From contig NZ_JAQFVG010000304.1 of the NCBI RefSeq assembly GCF_029439455.1, positions 1-48,310 of the forward strand: a stretch of DNA of 48,310 nucleotides, in the 5' to 3' direction. Both the position numbers and the translations under genes were made by a program. Each line of letters opens with the position of its first letter. Positions within the stretch are counted from its first letter, which is position 1. Shown here in pieces: positions 29,394-37,371 of this stretch. Under the pieces are notes generated by a model. That model saw only the letters and a program-made list of their open reading frames with translations, was not told the origin of the DNA and did not search any database. This DNA is from Caballeronia sp. BR00000012568055. Lineage in GTDB: Bacteria; Pseudomonadota; Gammaproteobacteria; Burkholderiales; Burkholderiaceae.

Positions 29394-29483
29394 GGAGAGA
29401 TGGATGAGTGGTTTAAGTCGCACGCCTGGAAAGCGTGTATAGGGTAAAACCTATCGGGGGTTCGAATCCCCCTCTCTCCGCCA
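29394..29483 (+). tRNA. tRNA-Ser (anticodon GGA)
   Basis: A 90-base class II tRNA with encoded CCA. The acceptor stem GGAGAGA pairs with TCTCTCC before discriminator G and CCA. The anticodon arm is CACGC-CTGGAAA-GCGTG, anticodon GGA. A long variable arm (TATAGGGTAAAACCTAT region) and the T arm GGGGGTTCGAATCCCCC follow. It reads UCC and UCU serine codons. Confidence 0.97.
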
Positions 29484-29488
29484 GCATT

Positions 29489-29523
29489 CAAAGCCCTTGA
29501 AATTATCAAGGGCTTTTTCTTTT
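29489..29523 (+). terminator. terminator of tRNA-Ser
   Basis: An 11-bp stem, AAAGCCCTTGA / TCAAGGGCTTT, with loop AATTA, followed by TTCTTTT, directly after the tRNA. Confidence 0.88.
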
Positions 29524-29821
29524 CCCGCGTTTTTCGCCGTCACTTTTTCTGCGACACTAGGCTCGCCTTACCCGCCCGAAACGCGCAGAGCGTGATTCAT
29601 CTGAACTCGGCGTATGTTGCGACGGCTCATTCCATCGAACTACTGACCTTCGCGCCTGATCGTTCCACTCGATGCAAAATTCCGTCAAAGTCTCTCGCAA
29701 TTCGATTCGAACCAAAGACTCGCGAACGCGTCCCACGTTAAGCTGCACATCGCTCGATTTCGTATCCCGAATCCACGGGCGATTCGAAGCAGCATTCCGT
29801 AACTGACAAAGGACAGACACC
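29524..29821. other. intergenic region before the DUF3597 gene
   Basis: About 300 bases without a convincing gene. Frames crossing it are Arg/Ser-rich and antisense-like. It should hold the DUF3597 promoter, but no strong -35/-10 pair stands out. Confidence 0.5.
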
Positions 29822-30214
29822 ATGAGCATCTTCGGCGATATCGTCAACAAGATCTTTCATCGGGCCAAGCCGGCCGAACAAGCACCGGCCGTCGAGCCGC
29901 AACCCGTTCCCGCGCCGGACGCAGCTGCTGCGGCCTCGCCCGCGCCCGCAGCACTGTCCGACGTCGATGTCGCAGCCGTGATGGATCAGCTCGCGAGCGA
30001 AAGCAGCCAGACGCTCAACTGGCGTGTTTCGATCGTCGATATGATGAAACTGCTCGGCGTCGACAGCAGCCTCGATCATCGCAAGCAACTGGCGACCGAG
30101 TTGAAGTACAGCGGCGATATGAACGATTCCGCATCGATGAACATCTGGTTGCACAAGCAACTGATGCAGGCGCTGGCGGCCAACGGCGGCAAGCTGCCGG
30201 CCGATCTGCTGTAA
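29822..30214 (+). CDS. DUF3597 domain-containing protein
   Basis: A 130-residue soluble protein. It begins MSIFGDIVNKIFHRA, has a Pro/Ala-rich linker (about residues 18-45), then the DUF3597 domain: LSDVDVAAVMDQLASE, LNWRVSIVDMMKLLGVDSSL, RKQLATELKYSGD and NIWLHKQLMQALAANGGKLP. The N-terminal segment and domain are typical of Proteobacteria; the fold is small and helical. No function is known. An AAAGGA site precedes the ATG and a strong terminator follows. Confidence 0.9.
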   Translation: MSIFGDIVNKIFHRAKPAEQAPAVEPQPVPAPDAAAAASPAPAALSDVDVAAVMDQLASESSQTLNWRVSIVDMMKLLGVDSSLDHRKQLATELKYSGDMNDSASMNIWLHKQLMQALAANGGKLPADLL

Positions 30215-30264
30215 CGAAGGCGCAGTCGGGCGATTGATTGATCGCGCCGCTGAAGCAAAAAGCA

Positions 30265-30300
30265 AAAAGCCCGTGGACTTCGGTTCACGGGCTTTTGTTT
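30265..30300 (+). terminator. terminator of the DUF3597 gene
   Basis: A 14-bp stem that begins AAAAGCCCGTG and is closed by a C(TTCG)G tetraloop, followed by TTTTGTTTT. The TTCG loop makes it unusually stable. Confidence 0.9.
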
Positions 30301-30335
30301 TGGCGGCAATAAAACCGCAATAAGCGGCAATCAGC

Positions 30336-30437
30336 GTCGTAAGAGTGATGGGACGACGTCATGATGAAGCCTCTAATAATGCCCGATGATTTCAGGCACA
30401 TGGCAGGGCGGCTCAGCGTCGTCCCATCTCTTACGAC
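30336..30437. repeat. 100-bp element with long inverted ends
   Basis: The left arm at 30336-30358 (GTCGTAAGAGTGATGGGACG and three more bases) is the reverse complement of the right arm at 30417-30437 except for two extra bases. The arms enclose 58 bases with an inner GCCC/GGGC pairing. There is no reading frame. It may be a structured RNA, a small miniature-transposon-like repeat, or a long protein-binding site. I see no second copy in the window. Confidence 0.6.
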
Positions 30438-30509
30438 ATCGCTAAGAATAGTCGATCGGTATCAGAATGGAATCAGATAAATCGCGATCTATTCGTTTCG
30501 GCTCGCCGA

Positions 30510-30740
30510 TTATTTCGATGGTTTCGACGACGTTCGCGGATGCGCGAATGCGGCGATCGGATCGTCATCGACATGCTGCGTTGCGGTGGCATGCCGCGCG
30601 CTCGTTTTTTTGCTCGTGGCAGCCGGATGTCCCGCGGCTTTGGCGATATCCGCGTTGCTCATCCACTGTTCCGAATAGGCGGCGAAAGCGGGCGCGATGA
30701 TCGCGAGCAGAACGCAAAAGAGTGTGCTTCGAATCCACAT
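30510..30740 (-). CDS. small secreted protein of unknown function
   Basis: A 76-residue protein with a clear Sec signal peptide (MWIRSTLFCVLLAIIAPAFA, cleaved before AYSEQW). The mature 56 residues read SEQWMSNADIAKAAGHPAAT, then a Lys/Ser/Thr/His-rich tail (KKTSARHATATQHVDDD) that may be unstructured. No Cys remains after cleavage. No family recognised. Its ribosome binding site is weak. The inverted-repeat element lies just beyond its stop. Confidence 0.6.
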   Translation of the reverse strand: MWIRSTLFCVLLAIIAPAFAAYSEQWMSNADIAKAAGHPAATSKKTSARHATATQHVDDDPIAAFAHPRTSSKPSK

Positions 30741-30761
30741 GATATGAGCGGTCGGTAAACG

Positions 30762-30783
30762 AAAAACCCCGCGTGACGCGGGG
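30762..30783 (-). terminator. terminator hairpin
   Basis: On the minus strand CCCCGCG / CGCGGGG with loop TCA is followed by TTTTTCG. It is placed to end transcription from the 46-residue gene upstream, before the small secreted protein gene. Confidence 0.75.
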
Positions 30784-30906
30784 CACAGGCATCTTGATCG
30801 AGGTTGGTATTTGAACCAGTCGAAGCGCCAATTTCGTTCGGACGAATCCTATTCACGCGAATAAAAACGAAGCATTACGTTCGCCGCGCTTATCCGTCAA
30901 AAAGGC

Positions 30907-31047
30907 TCAGCCGAAGAGACGCGCAATCGCAAGTCGAAACGCGCGCCAGCGGCTCGGCGCGGCAACGCTCAGCGCGTTGAGGTCGCGCTTCCACGGTTCC
31001 TGATCGTGTTCGTGTCTGGCTTGCGTAACGAGTGTTCCGAAGTACAT
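30907..31047 (-). CDS. 46-residue basic peptide
   Basis: A short gene with a good GGAGAG ribosome binding site 7 bases before the ATG. The product begins MYFGTLVTQARHEHDQEPWK and ends in a basic, amphipathic segment (SRWRAFRLAIARLFG). It has no signal peptide or Cys. A longer frame exists upstream, but it is Arg-rich and lacks a ribosome binding site. Family unknown; the C-terminal amphipathic helix could bind a membrane or another protein. Confidence 0.5.
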   Translation of the reverse strand: MYFGTLVTQARHEHDQEPWKRDLNALSVAAPSRWRAFRLAIARLFG

Positions 31048-31235
31048 GGCAATCTCTCCGCGCGTTGGCGTTCTCCGAATGGCGCCGCTCGATGCGACTG
31101 CCATGCGTTGAGATTGCCCGAGGGCGGCCGCGCCCGAAACCCGCATTGCCGATGCAGTCTCGAGCGGGGAGTGACGGCCGCGTGCGAAGACCATCAAAAG
31201 GAGGGATCGGACGCGCCGATGCAGACGCCGTGCTT

Positions 31236-32156
31236 TCACAGTCCGTGCGGCAACGCGCGCAGCCGCTTGAGCGCCGCGCGCGACTGGCCGCGCCGTTCCT
31301 TGCCAAGCCAGCGCACGGCCTGATCGACCGCGTGTTTGTCATCGAGCGATGATCCGAAACGCCGCACCACGGCTTCGCTTGCCAGCACGTCGCCGAGTTG
31401 GCCGAGCGCTGCCTGCGCGTCCGCCAGATGGTCGATTGCATGCCGATGGCCACGCTCGAGCACCGGCGCGAATAACTCCAGCAGACAGTGCAGCTTGTTC
31501 GCGGCTTCTTCGATGCTGCGCAGCGTCTTGGCATCGACATGCTTCATGCGGGTGGCGCGCTGCTCTTTCTTGCTGAGCGTTTCGTCCGCCAACGACACGC
31601 GTTGCCGCGCAAACTCTTCCAGCGTGCGATCTTCCGTCCGCGCTTCCAGACGACGGCGCGCATCGGCGAGGGCGCGGCGCAGCAGCAAATCCACATTCGC
31701 CTTGCGGATCGATACGCAACTCGCCATCGATGCCTCGCGGCGTTCTCCCTTCAGCGTGCGCACCACCGGTCCGACACGCGAACAAGTCTTGCGCGCGCGA
31801 CTAAGCAGATCGCAGGCGGCGTCGAGTTCGTGCGGTTCTCCGGCGATCTCGGCCAGACGCTTGAAGCGCTTGCGTACGATGCGTGCTTCCTTCTCGTCGA
31901 GCAGCGGTTCGAACGCCCACCACAACGCGCGCAGGCGATCGAGCGTCAGGCGCAAGCCATCGAGCACGGCGGCGTCGCTGCGTTCGGCCATTTGTTCGGT
32001 CTGGTGGAAAGCATCGCTTGCGAGCGGGGCCGTCAGCACGACGAAAGCATCGGCGACAGGCTGGTCGCGCAACGAAAATCCGGCGGATGACGATGACGTG
32101 CGTAGTGTGTTGTGTACGGTATTGCGTACGGCCGTTAGATCGAAGTTCAGTGTCAT
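31236..32156 (-). CDS. CHAD domain-containing protein
   Basis: A 306-residue all-helical CHAD protein. Conserved basic and His positions occur in LRLTLDRLRALWWAFEPLL, RIVRKRFKRLAEIAGEPHEL, ARKTCSR and the C-terminal HAVDQAVRWLGKERRG. CHAD domains bind inorganic polyphosphate and localise to polyphosphate granules in several bacteria. The gene is divergent from a PiT phosphate transporter, which fits a phosphate/polyphosphate role. A GTG at 32171 would add five residues; neither start has a strong ribosome binding site. Confidence 0.88.
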   Translation of the reverse strand: MTLNFDLTAVRNTVHNTLRTSSSSAGFSLRDQPVADAFVVLTAPLASDAFHQTEQMAERSDAAVLDGLRLTLDRLRALWWAFEPLLDEKEARIVRKRFKRLAEIAGEPHELDAACDLLSRARKTCSRVGPVVRTLKGERREASMASCVSIRKANVDLLLRRALADARRRLEARTEDRTLEEFARQRVSLADETLSKKEQRATRMKHVDAKTLRSIEEAANKLHCLLELFAPVLERGHRHAIDHLADAQAALGQLGDVLASEAVVRRFGSSLDDKHAVDQAVRWLGKERRGQSRAALKRLRALPHGL

Positions 32157-32257
32157 CGTCTCGGTATGCACTTATATCGCCCGATCTTTTTTATTCTGAT
32201 GGCGTGATCGCGCGCTTCGTTTATTGAGGTGTTAGCCCGTTAAGCTAATCCGCCCGA

Positions 32258-32275
32258 ATGTCATGCAGATGACAG
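32258..32275 (-). promoter_or_regulatory. candidate Pho box facing the CHAD gene
   Basis: On the minus strand CTGTCATCTGCATGACAT matches the E. coli Pho box pattern (CTGTCAT, 4-base spacer, CTGTMAY) at 13 of 18 positions, with the first repeat perfect. It also contains the inverted repeat TGTCAT/ATGACA. It is about 100 bases before the CHAD start. Confidence 0.4.
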
Positions 32276-32355
32276 CGTGAAGAAATTTTATTGAAGCGCA
32301 GATTTGATTTTCATTTAGGTTAACTATCCGTAAGTTCGATTCTTCATTCGAAACG

Positions 32356-32373
32356 CTGACATAAAAGATTCAC
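32356..32373 (+). promoter_or_regulatory. candidate Pho box facing the PiT gene
   Basis: CTGACATAAAAGATTCAC matches the Pho box pattern at 14 of 18 positions, including the A/T spacer, 61 bases before the PiT start. No strong -10 follows at the expected distance. Confidence 0.4.
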
Positions 32374-32434
32374 GAAGCGCCTTGTTTCCACGACGTACTC
32401 TTGCACGGCTACGGCAAATCGAGCGAGGCACGCC

Positions 32435-34021
32435 ATGCCAGATATCGCATTTCCCCAGCAATCAGGCTCGAACGAACGTACGCGCCGTTCCGGTCTCATC
32501 GTCTTTTTCCTGATTCTTGCAATTGGTCTCGGTTATGTGGCATTGCATCTCGCCAATGATCTGGAGTCCACGCAACAAAGTTCAGTACTCGCTTATTTTC
32601 TGCTTGGTATCGCACTATTGATTGCGCTCGGTTTCGAGTTCGTCAATGGCTTTCACGATACCGCCAATGCCGTCGCCACCGTCATCTAAACGCATTCGCT
32701 GACACCGAATATCGCGGTGGTCTGGTCGGGCGCGTGGAATTTTCTGGGCGTGCTGGTATCGAGCGGGGCGGTCGCGTTCGGGATTCTGCAATTGCTGCCT
32801 GTCGAGCTGATTCTGCAAGTCGGCAGCAGCGCGGGCTTCGCAATGGTGTTCGCCTTGCTGATCGCCGCGATCATCTGGAATCTGGCGACGTGGTATTTCG
32901 GCTTGCCGTCGTCGAGTTCGCATACGCTGATCGGCTCGATCATCGGCGTGGGTCTGATGAATCAATTGATGCGGGGTCCGAACGGTACGAGCGGCGTGGA
33001 CTGGTCGCAGGCGGCGGGCGTCGGCAAGTCGCTGCTGTTTTCGCCGGTGGTCGGATTTATCGCGTCGGCGTTGTTGTTGCTTGCGCTCAAGGCGGTGGTG
33101 CGCGTGCCGGCGCTTTATAAGGAGCCGAAGCAGAATCGGCCGCCGCCGTTCTGGATTCGCGCGCTGCTTATTCTGACGTGCACGGGCGTGTCGTTCGCGC
33201 ACGGATCGAACGATGGTCAGAAGGGCATGGGCCTCATCATGCTGATTCTGATCGGCACGGTGCCGACGGCCTACGCGCTGAACAAGGCCGTGAATCCCGC
33301 CGAAACGCAGACGTTCGTGGCGATCGCGCATGACGCTTCGTCGGTCTTCGCCAAGTACGCCAATAACGCGCCGCCTTCCGGCAATGCGCGCGACGACGTT
33401 CAGGCTTACGTGCGCACGCGTCAGCTTTCGACAGCGAGCGTGCCGGCGCTCAAACAGTTGACCGATACCATTGCGAATCAGGTCAAGGGATCGGGTTCGC
33501 TCGCGCAAGTTCCGCAGAACGACGTGGATAACGTTCGCAACAACATGTACCTCGCGTCCGAGGCCATCCGCCTGATGGAGAAGTCGAATCAGCCCGCGTT
33601 CGCACCCGCCGATAAAGCCGTGATCGACAACTACAAGAAGCAGCTCGATCACGCCACCAAGTTTATTCCGACCTGGGTGAAAGTCGCGGTGGCGATTGCG
33701 TTGGGACTCGGGACGATGGTGGGCTGGAAGCGCATCGTCGTGACGGTGGGCGAGAAGATCGGCAAGCAGCATCTGACGTATGGTCAGGGTGCATCGGCCG
33801 AACTCGTGGCGATGCTGACCATCGGCGCCGCCGATGCCTACGGTCTGCCGGTCTCGACCACGCACGTGTTGTCATCGGGCGTCGCCGGGACGATGGCGGC
33901 CAATGGCTCGGGTTTGCAGTGGAGCACGGTGCGCAGCCTGATTCTCGCGTGGGTGTTGACGCTGCCGGTGTCGATCGCACTGGCAGCGGTGCTCTACTGG
34001 GTGTTCAGACACCTGTTCTGA
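32435..34021 (+). pseudogene. pit: inorganic phosphate transporter PiT, interrupted by a premature stop
   Basis: The whole frame encodes a 528-codon PiT-type low-affinity phosphate symporter but has an in-frame TAA at 32687-32689 (codon 85). Before it lies the first PiT signature, FVNGFHDTANAVATVI; directly after it the same frame continues THSLTPNIAVVWSGAWNFLG. Relatives have Tyr at this site, so one base change (TAC or TAT to TAA) explains the stop. The rest is intact: PSSSSHTLIGS, the second repeat FAHGSNDGQKGMGLIM, and GLPVSTTHVLSSGVAGTM. A GTG at 32717 could restart a 434-residue fragment lacking the first signature. It may be a recent mutation, a sequencing error or readthrough. Confidence 0.85.
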
Positions 34022-34042
34022 ACACGAGCGGGAAGACGGGCG

Positions 34043-34597
34043 TCAGGCGTTCGCCGGGCGTCCGGTCTTCACTTCTTCCAAAGCCTTGACCGCTTCGACG
34101 ATCCGCTTGTCGGTAGCGGCATCGAGCATGGAAAGGGCGGCGCGCAGCAGTTCGCTTTTCTTCACGCGCAGGCCGTTATCCAGACACTTCTGCTTAATCG
34201 ACGCTATTTTCGCGTAGTCCGATTTGGGCATCGTGAAGCTGTCGCGCACGACCTTTTCTTTCTTCACGCGCTTGGTTTTTGCGGCTGGTGTTTCTGCTGC
34301 GGCGGTTTTTGGCGCTGCGGTTTTGGCAGCAGGTTTGACGGCTTTTTTAGCGGCCGGCTTTGCGCTCACGGTTTTCGCTGCGCTCTTGGTCGCCGGCTTT
34401 TTCCCCGCGCCCGAACCGGTGGATTGCGACTTCGGCCTGGATGCCGCGACGGCCCTGTCCTGAGTCTTTTTGCTGGTCTTGCTCGCTGCCTTGACCTCGG
34501 TCTTCGACTCGGCCTTGGCGGTCGCTTTACCTTCGCCGTTCTTGGGGAAGTTGAACGCCTTCTTGGTCGGCGGATCGATTTGAGGTGTAGTCGTCAT
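34043..34597 (-). CDS. Lys/Ala-rich basic protein with C-terminal RHH-like domain
   Basis: A 184-residue protein with an AAGGAG site before the ATG. Residues about 21-115 are low-complexity Lys/Ala/Pro/Thr (for example KPAAKKAVKPAAKTAAPKTA), like bacterial histone H1-type tails. Residues 117-175 form a compact domain, VRDSFTMPKSDYAKIASIKQ then VKKSELLRAALSMLD, which resembles ribbon-helix-helix proteins. This combination suggests a DNA- or nucleoid-binding protein; the role is inferred. Polymers of the KPAAK type can also bind polyphosphate, which is notable next to the CHAD and pit genes but unproven. Confidence 0.8.
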   Translation of the reverse strand: MTTTPQIDPPTKKAFNFPKNGEGKATAKAESKTEVKAASKTSKKTQDRAVAASRPKSQSTGSGAGKKPATKSAAKTVSAKPAAKKAVKPAAKTAAPKTAAAETPAAKTKRVKKEKVVRDSFTMPKSDYAKIASIKQKCLDNGLRVKKSELLRAALSMLDAATDKRIVEAVKALEEVKTGRPANA

Positions 34598-34729
34598 CCG
34601 TTCTCTCCTTCGTGTGGAGAAAACAGTATATACGGTTTTATTTGTTGCGGAAGTGTGGCGCGATCCGATGCTGCGCGGAAATTTGCGTTGCGGCTCAGAG
34701 AGATAGCCGAGCGAGCCGAAAGTTATCAC

Positions 34730-34762
34730 CACGCTTGTCCATCGAATCTGTGGACAAGCGTG
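34730..34762 (-). terminator. hairpin after the phytase-like gene
   Basis: An 11-bp stem, CACGCTTGTCC / GGACAAGCGTG, with an 11-base loop, 21 bases after the phytase-like stop on the minus strand. Only a weak T stretch follows. Confidence 0.45.
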
Positions 34763-34782
34763 ATGCTTTCAACGATCAGCGA

Positions 34783-36273
34783 TCAATGACCGTGATGGTG
34801 GTGATCGTCGTCATCATCGTGAGCGCGGCGGCATGCGCGTTCGTCGTTGCCGGCCAGACGTTGCGCGACGTATGCGGGCAGATCCGCCGCATCGACCGAA
34901 AAGACGAAGAAGCGGTTCGGATTGTCGATGCCGTTCGGATGATTCGTGTCCGTCACCGTGCCGACGAAGTCGTTGTCGTTGGCGACGAACAGCGTGTGCT
35001 TGAGCACGCCCTTGACGCGGATATCCGGCCCGAAGGCGAGGCTTTCGAGCTTGGCCGGGATGTCCGTGTACGCGAAGCCGTTGGCATGCAGCACGTCGGC
35101 GATATCGAGGAACAGCGTCTTGCTGAGCGCGTACGGTGCAAGGCCCGCCGCGCCGCTTGCCTGGCTCACGTCCTGCGCGCCGGTCAGATCGACCTTGAAG
35201 ACCTTTTTGAACGCGGCGGTGGAGTTGTCGCCGAGACCTTTGCCGTCGCGCTCGTCGAGCAGCAGTTCGTGATCGTTGATGGCGACGATATCGCTGATGG
35301 TCGGATAGTTCGGCTTCGCATCGGTGCCGATGTTGGTCAGCGGATATGCGAACTGCGTGCTTTTGCCCGTGCGCAAATCGATCCGCAGGATGCGCGTGTA
35401 GCCGCCGCTGGTGCCGCCATCCTGAATCAGCGGGCTTTGCATCGCGCCGAACAGCGTGTCGCCGTCGGGCGAGATCGCGAGACCTTCCATGCCCTTGTTG
35501 GCCACGCGGCCCGACGTGTTCTGACTGATTTCGGTGGCGCCGACGGAAGAAAGCGTCGTCACCGCGAACGATGACGGCACGCGCACGACACCGGTCCGCT
35601 CGCCGGTGCGCCGGTCGAATCGATAGATATACGGACCGTACTCGTCCGAGATGAACACGCTCGAACCATCGCGCGATACGCGCACGCTTTCGGGATCGAA
35701 GCGGGCGTCGCGCGGATAGGTCGATGACTGCGTCGGCGTGAAGTTATCCGAACGTCCGGTGAAATAGTGCGTGCGATGCGCCGCGTTCAACGCGGGCGCG
35801 CCATTGCCGACGCCTGCCGCCGCGCCATCGCCATAGACCAGCGGCTCGCGCGTGTGGAGCAGGGTGGTATCGAGCAATTTCGGCGTGAGGGAATACGGCA
35901 GCGTGCCGCCTTTCGATGCTTCGAGCTTCAGGCTCAGCGTCTGAAATCGGTTGATGTACGACGCGGTATCGTCGAGCGCCGCGTTGTAGGAAATCGCGTT
36001 CGGTCCGCGATCGGGCACCGCGACGAAGGTATCGCAACCGGCGTAGGCCAAACCCGAGCCGAGACCGCCCAGCAAATTGCCTGGTGCGCCGTTTTCCAGC
36101 GGCGCGGCGGTTGCCGCCGAACGGTCGCCGATCGTGCCGCTCAACTGACCGATCGCGATCAATTCGACTTTCGCCCATGCAGAGGTGCAGGCGGCGGACA
36201 GCACGAGACTTACGGCAAATGAGCGGGCAAACGAGCGGGCAAAAGAGCGTGCAAGCACGGGTGCTCGAACCAT
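34783..36273 (-). CDS. secreted esterase-like phytase-family protein
   Basis: A 496-residue exported protein of the esterase-like/phytase-like beta-propeller family (PF13449 type). A long signal region (RSFA repeats, then VSLVLSAACTSAWA) ends before KVELIAIGQLSG. Family blocks: GLGSGLAYAGCDTFVAVPDRG, ARFDPESVRVSRDGSSVFIS, SDEYGPYIYRFD, NKGMEGLAISPDGDTLFGAM and a late NGIDNPNRFFVFSVD. It ends in DDDDDHHHHGH (about 486-496), a likely metal-binding tail. A strong AAGGAG site precedes the ATG. Actual phosphatase activity is not proven for this family, but it sits in a phosphate-flavoured neighbourhood. Confidence 0.88.
   Translation of the reverse strand: MVRAPVLARSFARSFARSFAVSLVLSAACTSAWAKVELIAIGQLSGTIGDRSAATAAPLENGAPGNLLGGLGSGLAYAGCDTFVAVPDRGPNAISYNAALDDTASYINRFQTLSLKLEASKGGTLPYSLTPKLLDTTLLHTREPLVYGDGAAAGVGNGAPALNAAHRTHYFTGRSDNFTPTQSSTYPRDARFDPESVRVSRDGSSVFISDEYGPYIYRFDRRTGERTGVVRVPSSFAVTTLSSVGATEISQNTSGRVANKGMEGLAISPDGDTLFGAMQSPLIQDGGTSGGYTRILRIDLRTGKSTQFAYPLTNIGTDAKPNYPTISDIVAINDHELLLDERDGKGLGDNSTAAFKKVFKVDLTGAQDVSQASGAAGLAPYALSKTLFLDIADVLHANGFAYTDIPAKLESLAFGPDIRVKGVLKHTLFVANDNDFVGTVTDTNHPNGIDNPNRFFVFSVDAADLPAYVAQRLAGNDERACRRAHDDDDDHHHHGH
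36221..36256. repeat. 12-bp tandem repeat inside the signal sequence
   Basis: Three near-perfect copies of GAGCGGGCAAAC, coding RSFA on the minus strand (ARSFARSFARSFAVS). Copy-number change by slippage would keep the frame and only vary the length of the signal's basic region. Confidence 0.75.
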
Positions 36274-36646
36274 TGAACATCTCCTTCGATTGATGAGTTA
36301 TTTGGATGCGCCGAATGTCGGACGCGGCGCGTCGGGAAGACAGCCTGCTTCGCCTTCATCGCGCTGTCCGTCGGCTTCGAATATGCCTGCGCATTATTAC
36401 GATCAGGCGGTGACCGTAGTGTGAACGTTTCGCGAACGTGCTTAAGCTGCTCACTGTGATGTCAGCTTCGCGTTCGCTACGCGTTGGGGAATCGAATTTT
36501 TCCCAGATTAGTCCATCGCTGATTGTGCAGACGAACTACGATAATTAAAGTGCATTCCGAACTTGCGATGTTTCGTTACAAATCGCGGTCTCGAATAAAG
36601 TCCAAGTCAATTCCGTATCAATGCACTACACCGAGTGGAGTGTTTC
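36274..36646. other. intergenic region between the phytase-like and hypothetical genes
   Basis: A 373-base divergent gap. It is A/T-richer from about 36480 onward. GATAAT at 36540-36545 could be a -10 for the plus-strand gene, but no matching -35 is seen. I find no RNA gene or repeat. Confidence 0.45.
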
Positions 36647-37228
36647 ATGTCGATTACCCTGAACGATTTACTGGCATGGAGCGAACGCTTGCCGGATCCG
36701 ACGAGTGAGGAAGCGCGAATGCTGCGCGCCATGATCGAGCGCCGCGAAGCCGAATTACGTACGCGTATCGCTGATCTGATTGCCACGGTGAGCCAGCGCG
36801 AAAACTGGAAACTGCATCGGTGCGCGGCCACGGCGCGGCGCGTCGAACAGACGCCGACCGATCGACTCGAATCCGTGTTCGACTATTTTCATGACCGCAG
36901 CTTGGGCCGCCTCCCCGCCGATGCCCGCGAGCCGCTGAAGCATGACGGACACGAGGTCGAGCAGCAGGCGTCCGCGCCGGCGGTGCCGATCACCCTGACG
37001 CCAGCGAGAAACGTGGTGACCATGCCCATCACGATCTCCGAACCGGTGAGCGCGCTTTACAGCAGAATGCGCTCGCTCGAATCGCTGGTGGCGCCTACGC
37101 CGGGAATCGGGTGCGGCGTGCAGGGGATTCGAATCATGCGTATGGTCGCGTTGATGTCCAAGGCGCGTTCGGCGCGCATGGCGCAAATGCGAATCAGCGG
37201 TACGCAATTCGTGTATCGCCATGCATAG
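36647..37228 (+). CDS. hypothetical protein with N-terminal helical domain
   Basis: A 193-residue protein; ATG 36647 has GGAG at 36637-36640. The first 60 residues (LNDLLAWSERLPDPTSEEAR, then MLRAMIERREAELRTRIADL) are predicted helical. The middle is Pro/Val-rich and disordered (HEVEQQASAPAVPITLTPAR), and the end is basic and Met-rich (IRIMRMVALMSKARSARMAQ). No signal peptide, Cys cluster or known domain. I do not recognise the family; a coiled-coil adaptor or DNA-associated protein would fit, without proof. Its own terminator follows. Confidence 0.65.
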   Translation: MSITLNDLLAWSERLPDPTSEEARMLRAMIERREAELRTRIADLIATVSQRENWKLHRCAATARRVEQTPTDRLESVFDYFHDRSLGRLPADAREPLKHDGHEVEQQASAPAVPITLTPARNVVTMPITISEPVSALYSRMRSLESLVAPTPGIGCGVQGIRIMRMVALMSKARSARMAQMRISGTQFVYRHA

Positions 37229-37255
37229 AAAATAAAAAACGAAATTCGATGTATT

Positions 37256-37291
37256 AAAAAACGGCGCGAAAAGTTTCGCGCCGTTTTTATT
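37256..37291 (+). terminator. intrinsic terminator
   Basis: The stem CGGCGCGAA / TTCGCGCCG with A and T runs extending it (AAAAAACGG...CCGTTTTTAT), just after the hypothetical gene. Confidence 0.88.
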
Positions 37292-37371
37292 TTTGAAATT
37301 GCGTAATCGGAAATGGCGTGATCTATTGGCTTGCCAATAGAGCGCCTGCTCTGGCGCGCTTGCGGCGTCTT

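Noticed and set aside
29557..29850. A 97-codon minus-strand frame before the DUF3597 gene
   Set aside because: No ribosome binding site or family pattern, and it overlaps the DUF3597 start.
36181..36273. Tandem repeats considered as a CRISPR-like or phase-variation array
   Set aside because: Only three 12-bp units without spacers, inside a coding sequence, and a multiple of three so no on/off switching.
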